Notes under the pieces: model-generated
The model's database searches: none
Told to the model about the DNA's origin: nothing
The model's input: the letters and a program-made list of their open reading frames with translations, nothing else
Translations under genes and position numbers: made by a program
Source: Peptococcaceae bacterium 1198_IL3148
GTDB taxonomy: Bacteria > Bacillota > Desulfotomaculia > Desulfotomaculales > Desulfohalotomaculaceae
Length of the DNA: 64,000 nt
NCBI GenBank assembly: GCA_036763105.1
Contig: JBAIYS010000011.1
Span: 1 to 64,000 of the forward strand
Reading direction: 5' to 3'
Shown here: in pieces, positions 1 through 9,467 of the stretch
Position numbering within the stretch: position 1 is the first letter of the stretch
Layout: each line of letters opens with the position of its first letter

Positions 1-123
1 GACAACACCAAGTTCACCATTCAACTGATCACCCCCATCGCTATGGAAGAAGGTCTGCGCTTTGCTGTTCGTGAAGGTGGCCGTACCGTAGGCGCTGGCG
101 TTGTAACCAAGGTTCTGGCTTAG
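1..123 (+). CDS. tuf: Elongation factor Tu, 3' end (partial)
   Basis: The last 40 codons of EF-Tu, the GTPase that delivers aminoacyl-tRNA to the ribosome; the gene enters from the left edge. The frame is open from base 1 to the TAG at 121-123. It reads the domain 3 signature [13 protein letters not shown] followed by [12 protein letters not shown], which is nearly invariant in the family. Placement directly before rpsJ matches the usual str-S10 junction of Firmicutes. Only domain 3 is visible, so nothing can be said about the GTPase domain. Confidence 0.97.
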   Translation, partial: DNTKFTIQLITPIAMEEGLRFAVREGGRTVGAGVVTKVLA

Positions 124-140
124 TTTTAGATTTGTATTAT

Positions 141-171
141 TAGGAGGTGGGTTAACAACCCCCACCTCCTA
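141..171 (+). terminator. Perfect 11-bp hairpin after tuf
   Basis: Arms 141-151 and 161-171 pair perfectly (TAGGAGGTGGG with CCCACCTCCTA) around a 9-nt loop. No U-tract follows, so this is not a textbook intrinsic terminator. It may be a weak terminator, an attenuator or an mRNA 3' stabiliser between tuf and the S10 cluster. The left arm is also a Shine-Dalgarno-like purine run. Confidence 0.45.
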
Positions 172-284
172 TTGTGTGCACAAAGGCCATCAAAGCCTTA
201 GCGATGAAGTGGAAGGTTGCCTGTGTTAGCAGGGAAATTTTCACAGAGAAGTCCGCTGTAATCGGGCGATAAGGAGGAAAACAA

Positions 285-593
285 ATGAAGAAGCAAAAAA
301 TTCGTATCAGATTGAAGGCATACGATCATCAAATGCTAGACCAATCTGCTTTAAAGATAGTAGATACTGCAAAACGTACAGGTGCCTCGGTTGCTGGTCC
401 AGTGCCACTGCCAACAGAAAAAAGCATCTATACAATTTTGCGTTCACCACACGTTAACAAAGATTCCCGTGAACAATTTGAAATGCGTGTGCATAAAAGA
501 TTAATTGATATCATTGAGCCAACACCAAAAACAGTTGACTCATTAATGCGCCTAGATTTACCTGCTGGCGTAGATATAGAAATTAAGTTATAA
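285..593 (+). CDS. rpsJ: 30S ribosomal protein S10 (uS10)
   Basis: Component of the 30S head and, with NusB, of transcription antitermination complexes. The 102-residue product has the normal length and the conserved N-terminal [13 protein letters not shown], with [15 protein letters not shown] in the middle. The ATG at 285 follows AAGGAGG with ideal spacing. It opens the S10 cluster, about 160 bp after tuf; the spacer holds one strong hairpin and no promoter that I could recognise with confidence. Confidence 0.98.
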   Translation: MKKQKIRIRLKAYDHQMLDQSALKIVDTAKRTGASVAGPVPLPTEKSIYTILRSPHVNKDSREQFEMRVHKRLIDIIEPTPKTVDSLMRLDLPAGVDIEIKL

Positions 594-645
594 TAGTAAA
601 GGTTTTGCATGAGAAACGCCCGGGTCAGTGTTCCTGGGTAGAAAC

Positions 646-676
646 CGATTAAGTTCGGAAAACGAACCGCTAATCG
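646..676 (+). other. Predicted hairpin in the rpsJ-rplC spacer
   Basis: CGATTA (646-651) and GTTCG (653-657) pair with CGAAC (663-667) and TAATCG (671-676) around a GAAAA loop, giving 11 bp with a small internal loop just ahead of the rplC ribosome-binding site. The 105-bp spacer is unusually long for this tightly packed cluster. It may be a ribosomal-protein-responsive leader element or only a processing stem; no protein ligand can be assigned. Confidence 0.4.
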
Positions 677-698
677 TGTCATAGGAGGTGCAGCAACA

Positions 699-1328
699 GT
701 GGATAAAATGGTTTTAGGAAGAAAAGTTGGTATGACTCAAATTTTAACTCCCGATGGCAAGGCAATTCCAGTGACAGTGGTGGAAGCTGGTCCTTGTGTG
801 GTAACTCAAAAGAAAACCGTTGCATCAGATGGTTACAATGCTGTACAAATTGGTTTTGAAGATGTTCGGGAAAAATTGCTGAACAAGCCACAGAAAGGTC
901 ACTTAAATAAAGCTGGCGTTCGTCCATTGCGAGTTCTGCGCGAGTTCAAGCCTGAAAATGTTGACGACTACCAAGTGGGCCAAGAAATTAAGGCAGATGT
1001 TTTTGCCGAAGGCGAAAAGGTAGATGTGGTTGGTACCAGTAAAGGTCATGGTTTTTCTGGTAGCATTAAAAGACATGGCTTCCATCGTGGACCAATGGCT
1101 CACGGTTCTAAGTATCACCGTGGTTCAGGTTCACTAGGTTCTATGGAACCTGCTAGAGTTTTTAAAGGCAGAAAATTACCTGGACATTACGGGGTGGATC
1201 GGGTGACCGTTCAAAACCTGGAAATTGTCAAGGTAGATGCCGAGCGTAATTTGCTTGCCATTAAAGGCGCTGTTCCCGGACCACGGGGTGGCCTGCTGGT
1301 AATTAAAAACGCAGTTAAGGCCAACTAA
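699..1328 (+). CDS. rplC: 50S ribosomal protein L3 (uL3)
   Basis: An early-assembly 50S protein whose extended loop reaches toward the peptidyl-transferase centre. The 209-residue product has the N-terminal GRKVGMTQI and the glycine/histidine-rich extension [20 protein letters not shown] in its middle. I chose the GTG at 699 because AGGAGGTG (683-690) lies 8 nt upstream; the in-frame ATG at 708 is too far from that site. It is followed 25 nt later by rplD. Confidence 0.97.
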   Translation: MDKMVLGRKVGMTQILTPDGKAIPVTVVEAGPCVVTQKKTVASDGYNAVQIGFEDVREKLLNKPQKGHLNKAGVRPLRVLREFKPENVDDYQVGQEIKADVFAEGEKVDVVGTSKGHGFSGSIKRHGFHRGPMAHGSKYHRGSGSLGSMEPARVFKGRKLPGHYGVDRVTVQNLEIVKVDAERNLLAIKGAVPGPRGGLLVIKNAVKAN

Positions 1329-1353
1329 ACGGTGGCGGAAGGAGGAGTAAGTG

Positions 1354-1977
1354 ATGCCTAAAGTATCGGTTTTCAATATAAACGGCGATCAAGTCGGTGA
1401 AATTGAACTAAGCGATGCGGTATGGGGTATTGAACCCAATGAACATGTACTGCATGAAGCAGTTGTAATGCAGCTGGCTGGCCAACGGCAGGGCACTCAC
1501 GAGACCAAAACCAGATCTGAAGTGCGTGGTGGCGGTCGCAAGCCCTGGCGTCAAAAAGGTACTGGCCGTGCAAGACACGGTTCCACAAGATCACCAATTT
1601 GGCGTACCGGTGGTGTTGTATTTGGACCACACAATAGAGATTACAAATATTCACTACCTAAAAAAGTGAGACGTCTAGCAATGAAATCAGCCCTTTCCAG
1701 TAAAGTGAAAGCTGGCGAAATTGTGGTGCTGGATGAATTATCCTTGGCTCAACCAAAAACCAAGGAAATGGTAGGAATTTTAAACAAGCTGAATGTGCAA
1801 AATAAAGCATTAGTAGTAACAGCAGACGTAAATGAAAATGTTTTGAAATCTGCTCGCAACATCCCTGGTGTTAAGCAAATTAAAGTAGCGGGCATTAATG
1901 TTTACGATTTGCTACACCACGACAAACTGGTCATCACCAAAGAGGCTGTGGCCAAGGTCGAGGAGGTGCTGGCATAG
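1354..1977 (+). CDS. rplD: 50S ribosomal protein L4 (uL4)
   Basis: 50S protein that lines the nascent-peptide exit tunnel. The 207-residue product carries the long basic loop [19 protein letters not shown] near residues 55-75, the part of the family that enters the tunnel. An in-frame GTG lies one codon earlier (1351), but the ATG at 1354 has the better spacing from AAGGAGG. Its stop codon shares one base with the rplW start, which suggests translational coupling. Confidence 0.97.
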   Translation: MPKVSVFNINGDQVGEIELSDAVWGIEPNEHVLHEAVVMQLAGQRQGTHETKTRSEVRGGGRKPWRQKGTGRARHGSTRSPIWRTGGVVFGPHNRDYKYSLPKKVRRLAMKSALSSKVKAGEIVVLDELSLAQPKTKEMVGILNKLNVQNKALVVTADVNENVLKSARNIPGVKQIKVAGINVYDLLHHDKLVITKEAVAKVEEVLA

Positions 1978-2264
1978 TGAAAAACCCACGGGATATTATT
2001 ATAAAACCAGTAATTTCTGAAAAAAGCACTGGGCTTTTAGCAGATAACAAGTATACTTTTTGGGTTAGCACCAATGCCAACAAAGTAGAAGTTAAGCAAG
2101 CCGTTGAGGACTTGTTTAAAGTAAAAGTCGAAAAAGTAAACACTATGAATGTTAACGGCAAACGCAAGCGCGTACGCCAATTTGTCGGTAAAACCCCTGA
2201 CAGAAAGAAAGCCATTGTAACACTCAGGGAAGGCGACAAGATCGAAATATTCGAAGGTGTGTAA
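1977..2264 (+). CDS. rplW: 50S ribosomal protein L23 (uL23)
   Basis: Sits at the tunnel exit and docks trigger factor and SRP. It has 95 residues, the expected bacterial length, with the N-terminal [10 protein letters not shown] and the conserved loop [15 protein letters not shown] before the last strand. The GTG start overlaps the rplD stop by one base, and GAGGAGG lies within the end of rplD. Confidence 0.97.
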   Translation: MKNPRDIIIKPVISEKSTGLLADNKYTFWVSTNANKVEVKQAVEDLFKVKVEKVNTMNVNGKRKRVRQFVGKTPDRKKAIVTLREGDKIEIFEGV

Positions 2265-2277
2265 GGAGGGGTATTAG

Positions 2278-3105
2278 GTGGCAGTTAAAAAGTATAAACC
2301 AACCTCCCCAGGTCGCCGGTTTGTGACCACTGCTTCTTTTGAAGAGATCACTAAAACCGAACCTGAGAAGTCTCTGCTAGCACCTCTGAAGAAACAATCA
2401 GGCCGTAACAACCAAGGTCGTTTAACAGTAAGACACCGTGGTGGCGGTCACAAGAGGATGTACCGTATTATAGACTTCAAGCGGGATAAAGATGCAATTC
2501 CGGCTAAAGTAGCCAGCATTGAATATGATCCAAACCGCTCCGCAAGAATAGCTCTGCTCAACTACGCAGACGGTGAAAAACGTTATATTCTTGCTCCGCA
2601 CGGTTTAACTGTAGGAACTGTGGTAGAATCAGGTCCGGAAGCAGATATTAAAGTGGGTAATGCATTGCCACTGGCAAATATTCCTGTTGGTACAATGATT
2701 CATAACATTGAACTGTATCCAGGTCGTGGCGGTCAAATGGTTCGTTCAGCAGGAGCTTCGGCTCAACTGATGGCCAAAGAAGGAAAGTATGCAACTCTGC
2801 GCATGCCATCCGGTGAAATGCGCATGGTACTACAAACTTGCCGTGCAACCATTGGTCAGGTTGGTAACATAGAACATGAGAACATTACCATTGGTAAAGC
2901 TGGTAGAGCACGTCATTTGGGTAAACGCCCATCTGTTCGTGGTGTAGTGATGAACCCAGTAGACCACCCACATGGTGGTGGTGAAGGTCGCTCACCTGTA
3001 GGACGTAACCCTGTTACTCCTTGGGGCAAACCGGCACTGGGTGCTCGCACTCGTAAGAAAAAGTCTAGCGATAGGCTGATTGTAAAACGCCGTAATAAGA
3101 AGTAA
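2278..3105 (+). CDS. rplB: 50S ribosomal protein L2 (uL2)
   Basis: One of the most conserved ribosomal proteins, needed for subunit joining and for the fold of the peptidyl-transferase centre. The 275-residue product has the N-terminal [10 protein letters not shown], the RHRGGGHKR segment, and near residues 230-243 the diagnostic [14 protein letters not shown] loop that holds the functionally important histidine. The GTG start follows AAGGAGGGG. It lies in the standard L23-L2-S19 order. Confidence 0.98.
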   Translation: MAVKKYKPTSPGRRFVTTASFEEITKTEPEKSLLAPLKKQSGRNNQGRLTVRHRGGGHKRMYRIIDFKRDKDAIPAKVASIEYDPNRSARIALLNYADGEKRYILAPHGLTVGTVVESGPEADIKVGNALPLANIPVGTMIHNIELYPGRGGQMVRSAGASAQLMAKEGKYATLRMPSGEMRMVLQTCRATIGQVGNIEHENITIGKAGRARHLGKRPSVRGVVMNPVDHPHGGGEGRSPVGRNPVTPWGKPALGARTRKKKSSDRLIVKRRNKK

Positions 3106-3122
3106 TAAAAGGAGGTCCAGCT

Positions 3123-3407
3123 ATGGGTAGGTCACTCAAGAAAGGACCATACGTTGATGCAAAGCTTTTAGCCAGAATTGAAAAAATGAATGAATCTGGT
3201 GAAAAGAAAGTATTAAAAAGCTGGTCACGTAGTTCTACAATTTTCCCACAGATGGTAGGACATACAATTGCTGTACATGATGGACGTAAGCATGTACCTG
3301 TATATATTACCGAAGATATGATTGGCCATAAGTTGGGCGAATTTGCCCCAACCCGGACATTCCGTGGCCATGGTGATCACACAGAAAGATCTACTGCTCT
3401 TAAGTAG
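3123..3407 (+). CDS. rpsS: 30S ribosomal protein S19 (uS19)
   Basis: Protein of the 30S head that contacts S13 and the A-site region. The 94-residue product starts [12 protein letters not shown] and contains the family signature [13 protein letters not shown] near the C-terminus. The ATG at 3123 follows AAGGAGG by a normal distance. Position between rplB and rplV is the universal S10-operon order. Confidence 0.98.
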   Translation: MGRSLKKGPYVDAKLLARIEKMNESGEKKVLKSWSRSSTIFPQMVGHTIAVHDGRKHVPVYITEDMIGHKLGEFAPTRTFRGHGDHTERSTALK

Positions 3408-3430
3408 TCCCAGAGAGGGGGGTAATAACA

Positions 3431-3763
3431 ATGGAAGCAAAAGCCATTGCTAAATATGTCAGAGTATCCCCGCGCAAGGTTCGTCAGGTTGTTGACTTGA
3501 TTCGGGGTAAAGAACTAAAGCAAGCCCTGGCAATTATCAAACATACTCCTAAACGTGCTTCTGAAGCAGTGACTAAGGTGGTTAACTCCGCCGCAGCCAA
3601 CGCTGAGCACAATTATGATATGGATAAAGACAGTTTGTATATTGCCGAAGCCTATGTGGACCAGGGTCCCACCCTCAAGCGCTTCAAGCCTAGAGCTTAC
3701 GGCCGGGCGGATCAAATGCGCAGACGTACTAGCCACATCACCATTGTGGTGAAAGAAAAATAA
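3431..3763 (+). CDS. rplV: 50S ribosomal protein L22 (uL22)
   Basis: Its long beta-hairpin lines the exit tunnel opposite L4. The 110-residue product shows [19 protein letters not shown] at the N-terminus and the basic hairpin [25 protein letters not shown] toward the end, where macrolide-resistance changes occur in other species. The hairpin looks wild type. The gene follows rpsS by 23 nt and precedes rpsC by 15 nt. Confidence 0.98.
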   Translation: MEAKAIAKYVRVSPRKVRQVVDLIRGKELKQALAIIKHTPKRASEAVTKVVNSAAANAEHNYDMDKDSLYIAEAYVDQGPTLKRFKPRAYGRADQMRRRTSHITIVVKEK

Positions 3764-3778
3764 AGGAGGGATAACTGA

Positions 3779-4444
3779 GTGGGCCAAAAGGTTAACCCAA
3801 AAGGATTAAGAGTCGGCATCATTAAGGATTGGGATTCTAAATGGTTTGCTGATAAGCGCAACTATTCAAATCTACTGATTGAAGACCAAAAAATTCGCAA
3901 ATACGTTAAGAAAAAATTATATGCGGCTGGCATTGCCAACATTCAAATTGAACGTGCTGCTAACCGCGTTAAAGTAACCATTCATACCGCTAAACCAGGT
4001 ATTGTAATTGGCCGCGGCGGTACTGAAGTTGAAGCATTGAGACAAAGCTTGGAGAAGTTGACCGGTAAAAAAGTAAATGTCAACATCCAAGAAGTAAAAG
4101 TGCCAGAAGTAAATGCACAATTGGTTGCAGAAAACGTAGCCCAGCAGTTGGAAAAGCGGATTGCTTTCCGTCGTGCTATCAAGCAAGTTATCGGCCGGGC
4201 AACTAAGATGGGCGCTAAAGGTATCAAGGTTGCAGTTAGCGGTCGCTTAGGTGGCGCTGAGATTGCTCGTACCGAATGGGCCAGTGAAGGTAAAGTACCT
4301 CTGCATACACTCCGTGCAGATGTTGAATATGGTTTTGCAGAAGCAGATACAACATACGGCAAGATCGGCGTAAAAGTATGGATCTATAAAGGAGAGGTGT
4401 TGCCCCAAAGGGCACAGGCTGCTGCCGTAGAAGGAGGGGAATAG
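3779..4444 (+). CDS. rpsC: 30S ribosomal protein S3 (uS3)
   Basis: Forms part of the mRNA entry tunnel and helicase site of the 30S subunit. The 221-residue product has [13 protein letters not shown] at the N-terminus, a KH RNA-binding domain with IGRGG at residues 77-81, and a conserved C-terminal domain ending in a short acidic tail. The GTG start sits behind AAGGAGGG. It is separated by 3 nt from rplP, suggesting coupled translation. Confidence 0.98.
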   Translation: MGQKVNPKGLRVGIIKDWDSKWFADKRNYSNLLIEDQKIRKYVKKKLYAAGIANIQIERAANRVKVTIHTAKPGIVIGRGGTEVEALRQSLEKLTGKKVNVNIQEVKVPEVNAQLVAENVAQQLEKRIAFRRAIKQVIGRATKMGAKGIKVAVSGRLGGAEIARTEWASEGKVPLHTLRADVEYGFAEADTTYGKIGVKVWIYKGEVLPQRAQAAAVEGGE

Positions 4445-4447
4445 GCA

Positions 4448-4882
4448 ATGCTAATACCGAAAAGGGTTAAGTATCGCAGACCACACCGCCCCCGTAAATT
4501 GACTGGACGCGCAAAAGGTGGTACTGAGGTGCAATTTGGTGAATATGGTATTCAAGCAATTGAAGCAGGTTGGATCACCAACCGCCAAATTGAAGCTGCA
4601 CGTATTGCCATGACACGTTACATCAAACGTGGTGGTAAAGTTTGGATTCGTATATTCCCAGATAGACCAATTACTCAAAAGCCTGCTGAAACTCGTATGG
4701 GTAAAGGTAAAGGTTCTCCGGAACTTTGGGTTGCAGCTGTTAAACAAGGTAGAGTAATGTTTGAATTGGCTGGGGTTCCAGAAGATGTGGCTCGTGAAGC
4801 CTTGAGATTGGCTTCTAATAAATTGCCCGTTAAGTGCAAAATTGTTAGACGTGGGGAAGTAGGTGAGGCCAATGAAAGCTAA
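4448..4882 (+). CDS. rplP: 50S ribosomal protein L16 (uL16)
   Basis: A 50S protein near the A-site that helps position tRNA. The 144-residue product starts [14 protein letters not shown] and contains the conserved segments [10 protein letters not shown] and [15 protein letters not shown]. Its 3' end overlaps the start of rpmC by 11 nt, the tightest junction in the cluster and a sign of translational coupling. Confidence 0.98.
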   Translation: MLIPKRVKYRRPHRPRKLTGRAKGGTEVQFGEYGIQAIEAGWITNRQIEAARIAMTRYIKRGGKVWIRIFPDRPITQKPAETRMGKGKGSPELWVAAVKQGRVMFELAGVPEDVAREALRLASNKLPVKCKIVRRGEVGEANES

Positions 4883-5075
4883 AGAACTCCGTGAACTTAC
4901 TGTTGAAGAATTAAACAAAAAGTTGGACGAAAGTAAAGACGAGCTCTTTAAATTAAGATTCCAATTGGCTACCGGACAGTTGGATAACCCGCTAAAAATT
5001 AAACAAGTTCGTCATAACATTGCTCGGGTAAAGACCATTATTCGCGAGCGTGAATTGGGAATTCAGAGAGCATAA
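4872..5075 (+). CDS. rpmC: 50S ribosomal protein L29 (uL29)
   Basis: A small helical protein at the tunnel exit, next to L23. From the ATG at 4872 the product has 67 residues, the normal length, starting [15 protein letters not shown]; a GTG three codons earlier would add MRP, which the family lacks. The start lies inside rplP, whose last codons also supply a weak GGTGAGG ribosome-binding site. Confidence 0.95.
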   Translation: MKAKELRELTVEELNKKLDESKDELFKLRFQLATGQLDNPLKIKQVRHNIARVKTIIRERELGIQRA

Positions 5076-5105
5076 TTTGCTCACTGAAGGGAAGGAGGCA
5101 TACCT

Positions 5106-5369
5106 GTGCAAGAACGCAGCCTGCGTAAGGTTCGCTACGGTAAAGTTGTGAGCGACAAAATGGACAAAACAGTTGTGGTGGCTGTTGAAAGTTTTAACAG
5201 ACATCCTATCTATGGTAAAACTGTTCGTCAAACTAAAAAATACAAGGCTCATGATGGGGAAAACACATGCCGCATAGGTGACGAAGTTAAAATCATGGAA
5301 ACTCGTCCGCTGTCCAAAGATAAGAGATGGCGAGTAGTTGAAATCCTCAGAAGAGCTGAGCAGATTTAA
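5106..5369 (+). CDS. rpsQ: 30S ribosomal protein S17 (uS17)
   Basis: An OB-fold protein that binds 16S rRNA early in 30S assembly. The 87-residue product has the typical [17 protein letters not shown] strand pair, [18 protein letters not shown] in the middle, and [15 protein letters not shown] at the end. The GTG at 5106 follows GAAGGAGG. Gene order rpmC-rpsQ-rplN is standard. Confidence 0.97.
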   Translation: MQERSLRKVRYGKVVSDKMDKTVVVAVESFNRHPIYGKTVRQTKKYKAHDGENTCRIGDEVKIMETRPLSKDKRWRVVEILRRAEQI

Positions 5370-5413
5370 TATACTCCCTTAATGTAGCACTGTGCTGAAA
5401 GGAGGGAATCAGC

Positions 5414-5782
5414 TTGATTCAAGTCGAAACCAGATTAAATGTTGCCGATAACACAGGCGCCAAAGAACTTCTGTGTATTCGTGTAATGGGCGGTTCCACT
5501 AGACGTTATGCTAGTATTGGTGATGTGATTGTTGCAACTGTTAAACAGGCTACACCAGGCGGCGTTGTCAAGAAAGGTGACGTTGTGAAAGCGGTTGTAG
5601 TACGTACAAATAAAGAAATTCGCAGACCAGACGGGTCATATATCAAGTTCGATGAAAACGCTGCTGTAATCATTAAAGACGATAAAAGTCCCAGGGGCAC
5701 CCGTATCTTTGGCCCTGTAGCCAGAGAGTTGCGGGAAAAAGATTATATGAAAATTGTTTCTCTGGCTCCCGAGGTTCTGTAA
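5414..5782 (+). CDS. rplN: 50S ribosomal protein L14 (uL14)
   Basis: Forms an intersubunit bridge and is the docking site for silencing factor RsfS. The 122-residue product begins [18 protein letters not shown] and contains [15 protein letters not shown] and [13 protein letters not shown], the family signatures, at full length. The start is TTG at 5414, supported by GGAGGG 7-12 nt upstream and by the conserved N-terminus beginning exactly there. Confidence 0.97.
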   Translation: MIQVETRLNVADNTGAKELLCIRVMGGSTRRYASIGDVIVATVKQATPGGVVKKGDVVKAVVVRTNKEIRRPDGSYIKFDENAAVIIKDDKSPRGTRIFGPVARELREKDYMKIVSLAPEVL

Positions 5783-5797
5783 GAGGAGGTGCATAGT

Positions 5798-6112
5798 ATG
5801 CCCAAAGTCCACGTACGCAAGGGAGATACAGTGGTAGTAATCACTGGCAAGGACGCTGGTAAAAAAGGTAAGGTTTTGGAAGTGCAACCCAAAACCAGTC
5901 GTGTGGTGGTTGAAGGTGTTAACGTTGTAAAACGTCACACTCGCCCAACACAAGCCAACCCTCAAGGGGGTATTATTGAAAAGCCTGCTCCTATCCATAG
6001 TTCTAATGTAATGCCGTTTTGCTCAAAGTGCGACAAACCAGTTCGTGTTAAGAAGAAAATTGACGGCCAAAAAGAACGTATTTGCAGACAATGTGGTGAA
6101 GTTCTAGGCTAA
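5798..6112 (+). CDS. rplX: 50S ribosomal protein L24 (uL24), zinc-ribbon form
   Basis: Assembly initiator of the 50S subunit, with a KOW motif near residues 5-30. The 104-residue product ends in a four-cysteine ribbon (C75, C78, C96, C99). This is the C-plus form, predicted to bind zinc; other bacteria have a form without the cysteines. I chose the ATG at 5798, 8 nt after GAGGAGG; an in-frame GTG three codons earlier overlaps the ribosome-binding site itself. Confidence 0.96.
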   Translation: MPKVHVRKGDTVVVITGKDAGKKGKVLEVQPKTSRVVVEGVNVVKRHTRPTQANPQGGIIEKPAPIHSSNVMPFCSKCDKPVRVKKKIDGQKERICRQCGEVLG

Positions 6113-6139
6113 TCCACAATGGGAAGGAGGTAACAACCG

Positions 6140-6685
6140 ATGCCAAGGCTTAAGGATAAATACAATGATGAAATCGTAAAAGCTATGATGCAAAAGTTTG
6201 GCTATAAAAATGTGATGGAAGTACCCAAACTAGACAAAGTTGTTATTAACGTAGGTCTGGGTGAAGCCATTCAAAATTCAAAAGCTATCGATGCTGCAGT
6301 TGGCGATATTATGAAAATCACAGGCCAGCGCCCTGTGGTTACTAAAGCGAAAAAATCCATTGCTGGTTTTAAATTAAGAGAAGGTATGAGCATTGGTGCT
6401 AAGGTAACTTTACGCGGTGAACGGATGTGGGACTTTGTTGACAAAGTTGTCAGCATTGCGCTACCACGCGTACGCGATTTTCGTGGCGTATCCCCAACAG
6501 CATTTGATGGTCGCGGCAACTATACACTAGGTGTCAGGGAACAACTAATTTTCCCTGAGATTGAGTACGATAAAGTTGATAAAGTACGCGGTATGGACAT
6601 TAGTTTTGTGACAACAGCAAAAACTGATGAAGAAGCTCGCGAGCTATTAAGACTGTTAGGCATGCCATTTAAAAAGGCCAGCTAA
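6140..6685 (+). CDS. rplE: 50S ribosomal protein L5 (uL5)
   Basis: Binds 5S rRNA and forms an intersubunit bridge in the central protuberance. The 181-residue product has the conserved [37 protein letters not shown] and the C-terminal [20 protein letters not shown]. Start ATG is behind GGGAAGGAGG. Length and motif order are normal. Confidence 0.98.
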   Translation: MPRLKDKYNDEIVKAMMQKFGYKNVMEVPKLDKVVINVGLGEAIQNSKAIDAAVGDIMKITGQRPVVTKAKKSIAGFKLREGMSIGAKVTLRGERMWDFVDKVVSIALPRVRDFRGVSPTAFDGRGNYTLGVREQLIFPEIEYDKVDKVRGMDISFVTTAKTDEEARELLRLLGMPFKKAS

Positions 6686-6738
6686 GCACCCATCGCTAGT
6701 CCGGCTAACTTAGAACTGTCGGCAAAGGAGGGAATCAA

Positions 6739-6924
6739 ATGGCTAAAAAAGCTATGATTAATAAAGCTAACCGTCGCCAGAGATTTAAAGTGCGGGAATA
6801 TAATCGCTGCAAATTATGTGGTAGACCACATGCTTATATGAGAAAGTTTGGTATCTGCCGCGTTTGTTTCCGGGAATTAGCTTATAAAGGCGAAATTCCG
6901 GGCGTCAAAAAGGCAAGCTGGTAA
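6739..6924 (+). CDS. rpsZ: 30S ribosomal protein S14 type Z (uS14)
   Basis: The short, zinc-binding S14 of Firmicutes, 61 residues, placed in the 30S head. Cysteines C24, C27, C40 and C43 form the two CxxC pairs that ligate zinc. No zinc-independent long paralogue (rpsN) is present in this window. The ATG follows AAGGAGGG; a 53-nt spacer separates it from rplE. Confidence 0.97.
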   Translation: MAKKAMINKANRRQRFKVREYNRCKLCGRPHAYMRKFGICRVCFRELAYKGEIPGVKKASW

Positions 6925-6943
6925 TAGGAAGGAGGTAGGGGCA

Positions 6944-7342
6944 ATGGTAATGACCGATCCCATTGCAGACTTCTTGACCCGTATTCGTAATGCTAACATG
7001 GTAAACAAGGGTGTAGTTGAAGCTCCTGCATCCAAAGTTAAAAAAGCTATAGCCGATATCCTGAAACAAGAGGGCTATATCAAAGATTACGAAGTCATAG
7101 AAGACGGTAAACAGGGTATTGTGCGTGTATACATGAAGTATGCTGGCGACAAGCAAAAAGTTATCACTGGTATCAAAAAGATTTCTAAGCCAGGGTTGCG
7201 TGTATACGCCAGAAAAGATAATATACCTAAGGTATTAAGTGGTTTGGGTATAGCAATTATTTCCACTTCCAAAGGAATTATAACCGACAAGAAAGCCCGT
7301 GAACTAGGCGTAGGTGGAGAAGTTATCTGCTACGTTTGGTAA
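6944..7342 (+). CDS. rpsH: 30S ribosomal protein S8 (uS8)
   Basis: Central organiser of the 30S platform; in other bacteria it also represses the spc operon by binding its mRNA. The 132-residue product starts [17 protein letters not shown] and ends with [15 protein letters not shown] and GGEVICYVW, both family signatures. The ATG at 6944 follows GGAGG; a second in-frame ATG lies two codons later and cannot be excluded. Confidence 0.97.
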   Translation: MVMTDPIADFLTRIRNANMVNKGVVEAPASKVKKAIADILKQEGYIKDYEVIEDGKQGIVRVYMKYAGDKQKVITGIKKISKPGLRVYARKDNIPKVLSGLGIAIISTSKGIITDKKARELGVGGEVICYVW

Positions 7343-7364
7343 GGGTCGCTAGGGAGGTGTAGTT

Positions 7365-7904
7365 ATGTCTCGTACTGGTAGAAAACCCATTACGGTACCC
7401 CAGGGCGTTGAAGTTAAAATTGACGGTAACGTTGTTAGCGTAAAGGGTCCCAAAGGCCAATTGGAAAGCGCTATGCATCAAGATATGATTATCAAGATGG
7501 AAGACAACGTTATTGTGGTTGAACGTCCTTCAGATAATAAACAACACAAGGCATTGCACGGTACCACCAGATCACTGATTGCTAACATGGTTGAAGGTGT
7601 GAGCAACGGTTATCAAAAGAACCTGGAACTGGTTGGTGTAGGTTACCGTGCCCAAAAGCAAGGTAATAAGCTGGTGCTAAACATGGGTTATTCACACCCT
7701 GTAGAAATGGAAGCGCCTGCGGGTATTGAAATTGAAGTGCCTGCTGCTACTAAAATATCTGTTAAAGGTGTTGATAAGCAGCTGGTGGGTGAATTTGCTG
7801 CCAATATTCGTGCTGTTCGTGAGCCTGAGCCTTATAAGGGTAAAGGTATTAAGTATGAAAACGAAAGAATCCGCCGTAAGGCTGGTAAGACCGGTAAGAA
7901 GTAA
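7365..7904 (+). CDS. rplF: 50S ribosomal protein L6 (uL6)
   Basis: A two-domain 50S protein near the GTPase-associated centre. The 179-residue product has the N-terminal [14 protein letters not shown], the central [22 protein letters not shown] and the C-terminal [13 protein letters not shown]. The repeated-fold architecture and length are normal. The ATG at 7365 follows GGGAGGTG. Confidence 0.98.
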   Translation: MSRTGRKPITVPQGVEVKIDGNVVSVKGPKGQLESAMHQDMIIKMEDNVIVVERPSDNKQHKALHGTTRSLIANMVEGVSNGYQKNLELVGVGYRAQKQGNKLVLNMGYSHPVEMEAPAGIEIEVPAATKISVKGVDKQLVGEFAANIRAVREPEPYKGKGIKYENERIRRKAGKTGKK

Positions 7905-7922
7905 GGGAAGGAGTGAATTCAG

Positions 7923-8291
7923 TTGATTAAAAGAGTTGATCGCAAAGCTGTACGCGCCAAGCGTCGCATGAGACTGCGCAACAAGCTGCGTGGCACCACT
8001 GAGCGTCCGAGACTGAGTGTATTTCGTAGCCTAAATAACATTTACTCACAAATTATTGACGACGAAAAGGGTGTAACACTGGCGGCTGCTTCATCCCTCT
8101 CACCGGAGCTTAAAGGTAAAGTGAGTACAGGCGGCAACATTGAAGCTGCCACAGCAGTGGGAGAGCTTATTGCTAAAAAAGCCCTCGATGCAGGCATTAA
8201 AAGTGTAGTATTTGATCGGGCCGGATATATCTATCATGGTCGGGTTAAAGCTCTGGCCGAAGCGGCCAGAAAAGGTGGCCTGGAATTCTAG
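7923..8291 (+). CDS. rplR: 50S ribosomal protein L18 (uL18)
   Basis: Binds 5S rRNA with L5 in the central protuberance. The 122-residue product has a basic N-terminus, then [20 protein letters not shown] and the C-terminal [22 protein letters not shown]-type signature. The start is TTG at 7923, supported by GGAAGGAG and by alignment of the N-terminus with the family. Confidence 0.97.
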   Translation: MIKRVDRKAVRAKRRMRLRNKLRGTTERPRLSVFRSLNNIYSQIIDDEKGVTLAAASSLSPELKGKVSTGGNIEAATAVGELIAKKALDAGIKSVVFDRAGYIYHGRVKALAEAARKGGLEF

Positions 8292-8320
8292 TACGGTTTA
8301 AGGAGGGAATATAAAGCATA

Positions 8321-8821
8321 ATGGCAAGAGTAGACGCCAGCAAGCTGGAATTGTCCGAAAAAGTTGTGTATATTAACCGTGTGGCCAAAGTGGTAAAAGG
8401 TGGTCGCAGATTTAGTTTTTCTGCTCTTGTGGTTGTCGGTGACGGCAACGGGCATGTGGGTTTTGGCCTTGGTAAAGCCAGCCAAGTACCTGATGCCATT
8501 CGCAAGGGTGTTGAGGATGCAAAGAAAAATTTAATTACAGTTCCCCTAAACGGTACCACTATCCCTCACCAAGTAATGGGTATTTTTGGCGCAGGTAAAG
8601 TATTACTGAAACCTGCTGCACCCGGTACTGGTGTTATTGCCGGTGGCCCAGTGAGAGCTATTCTTGAACTGGCGGGGGTACGTGATATTCTGACCAAGTC
8701 ATTGGGTTCAAATAATGCCAACAACATGGTACGCGCTACCATGGAAGGCATAAAGAGTTTAAAGACTCCAGAACATGTGGCAAGGCTCAGAGGAAAATCT
8801 GTTGAAGAACTGCTAGGTTAG
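8321..8821 (+). CDS. rpsE: 30S ribosomal protein S5 (uS5)
   Basis: Part of the mRNA entry site and important for accuracy of decoding. The 166-residue product carries the double-stranded-RNA-binding-like domain [23 protein letters not shown] near residues 28-50 and the C-terminal [15 protein letters not shown]. The ATG lies behind AAGGAGGG. It ends one codon before the rpmD ribosome-binding site. Confidence 0.98.
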   Translation: MARVDASKLELSEKVVYINRVAKVVKGGRRFSFSALVVVGDGNGHVGFGLGKASQVPDAIRKGVEDAKKNLITVPLNGTTIPHQVMGIFGAGKVLLKPAAPGTGVIAGGPVRAILELAGVRDILTKSLGSNNANNMVRATMEGIKSLKTPEHVARLRGKSVEELLG

Positions 8822-8831
8822 GAGGGCGGAC

Positions 8832-9011
8832 ATGGCCAAGTTACAAATTACTCTGGTAAAAAGCCCAATAGGCAGGCCTGAAAAACAGCGTATAACTGTA
8901 CGCACACTAGGCCTAACCAAGCTGAACAGTAAGGTTGTTCATGAAGACACCCCACAAATTAGGGGTATGATAGATAAAGTAGCTCACATGGTTAAGGTAG
9001 AAGAAGTGTAA
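8832..9011 (+). CDS. rpmD: 50S ribosomal protein L30 (uL30)
   Basis: A small 50S protein of 59 residues, found by reading the gap between rpsE and rplO. It starts [20 protein letters not shown] and continues with the family segment [19 protein letters not shown]. The ATG at 8832 follows GGAGGGCGGAC, and the TAA is at 9009-9011. Position S5-L30-L15 is standard. Confidence 0.97.
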   Translation: MAKLQITLVKSPIGRPEKQRITVRTLGLTKLNSKVVHEDTPQIRGMIDKVAHMVKVEEV

Positions 9012-9024
9012 GGGAGGTGCGACG

Positions 9025-9465
9025 GTGAAATTAAACGAGTTGAAGCCAGCTCCTGGAGCGAGGAAGAAACCTACCCGTAAGGGTCAAGGTATTGGCTCAG
9101 GCTTAGGTAAAACTGCTGGACGTGGTCATAAAGGTCAAAAGGCACGCTCTGGTGGTGGTGTAAGACCTGGTTTCGAGGGTGGTCAAATGCCCTTGCAACG
9201 TCGCTTACCCAAGCGTGGATTTACAAATATTTTTAGGAAAGAAATCATCGCCATTAACGTTGATGCGTTAAATCGTTTTGAAAATGGCACCATAGTAACT
9301 CCAGAGGCTTTAAAAGAAGCTGGAGTGATTAAGAAAATTGCAGATGGAGTAAAGATTCTCGGTAATGGTGAACTGGAAAAGTCCCTTACTGTTAAGGCTA
9401 ACGCCTTCAGCAAGTCAGCTGCTGAAAAGATTACAGCTGCTGGCGGTACAGTTGAGGTGATTTAA
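9025..9465 (+). CDS. rplO: 50S ribosomal protein L15 (uL15)
   Basis: Late-assembly 50S protein. The 146-residue product has the glycine-rich basic N-terminal tail with [20 protein letters not shown] and the [15 protein letters not shown] signature, then a compact C-terminal domain ending GGTVEVI. GTG start behind GGGAGGTG. It is separated from secY by 2 nt. Confidence 0.98.
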   Translation: MKLNELKPAPGARKKPTRKGQGIGSGLGKTAGRGHKGQKARSGGGVRPGFEGGQMPLQRRLPKRGFTNIFRKEIIAINVDALNRFENGTIVTPEALKEAGVIKKIADGVKILGNGELEKSLTVKANAFSKSAAEKITAAGGTVEVI

Positions 9466-9467
9466 CC

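Noticed and set aside
4451-4918. Minus-strand 155-codon frame across rplP
   Set aside because: A shadow of the highly biased ribosomal codons; no start signal, and real genes occupy the plus strand.
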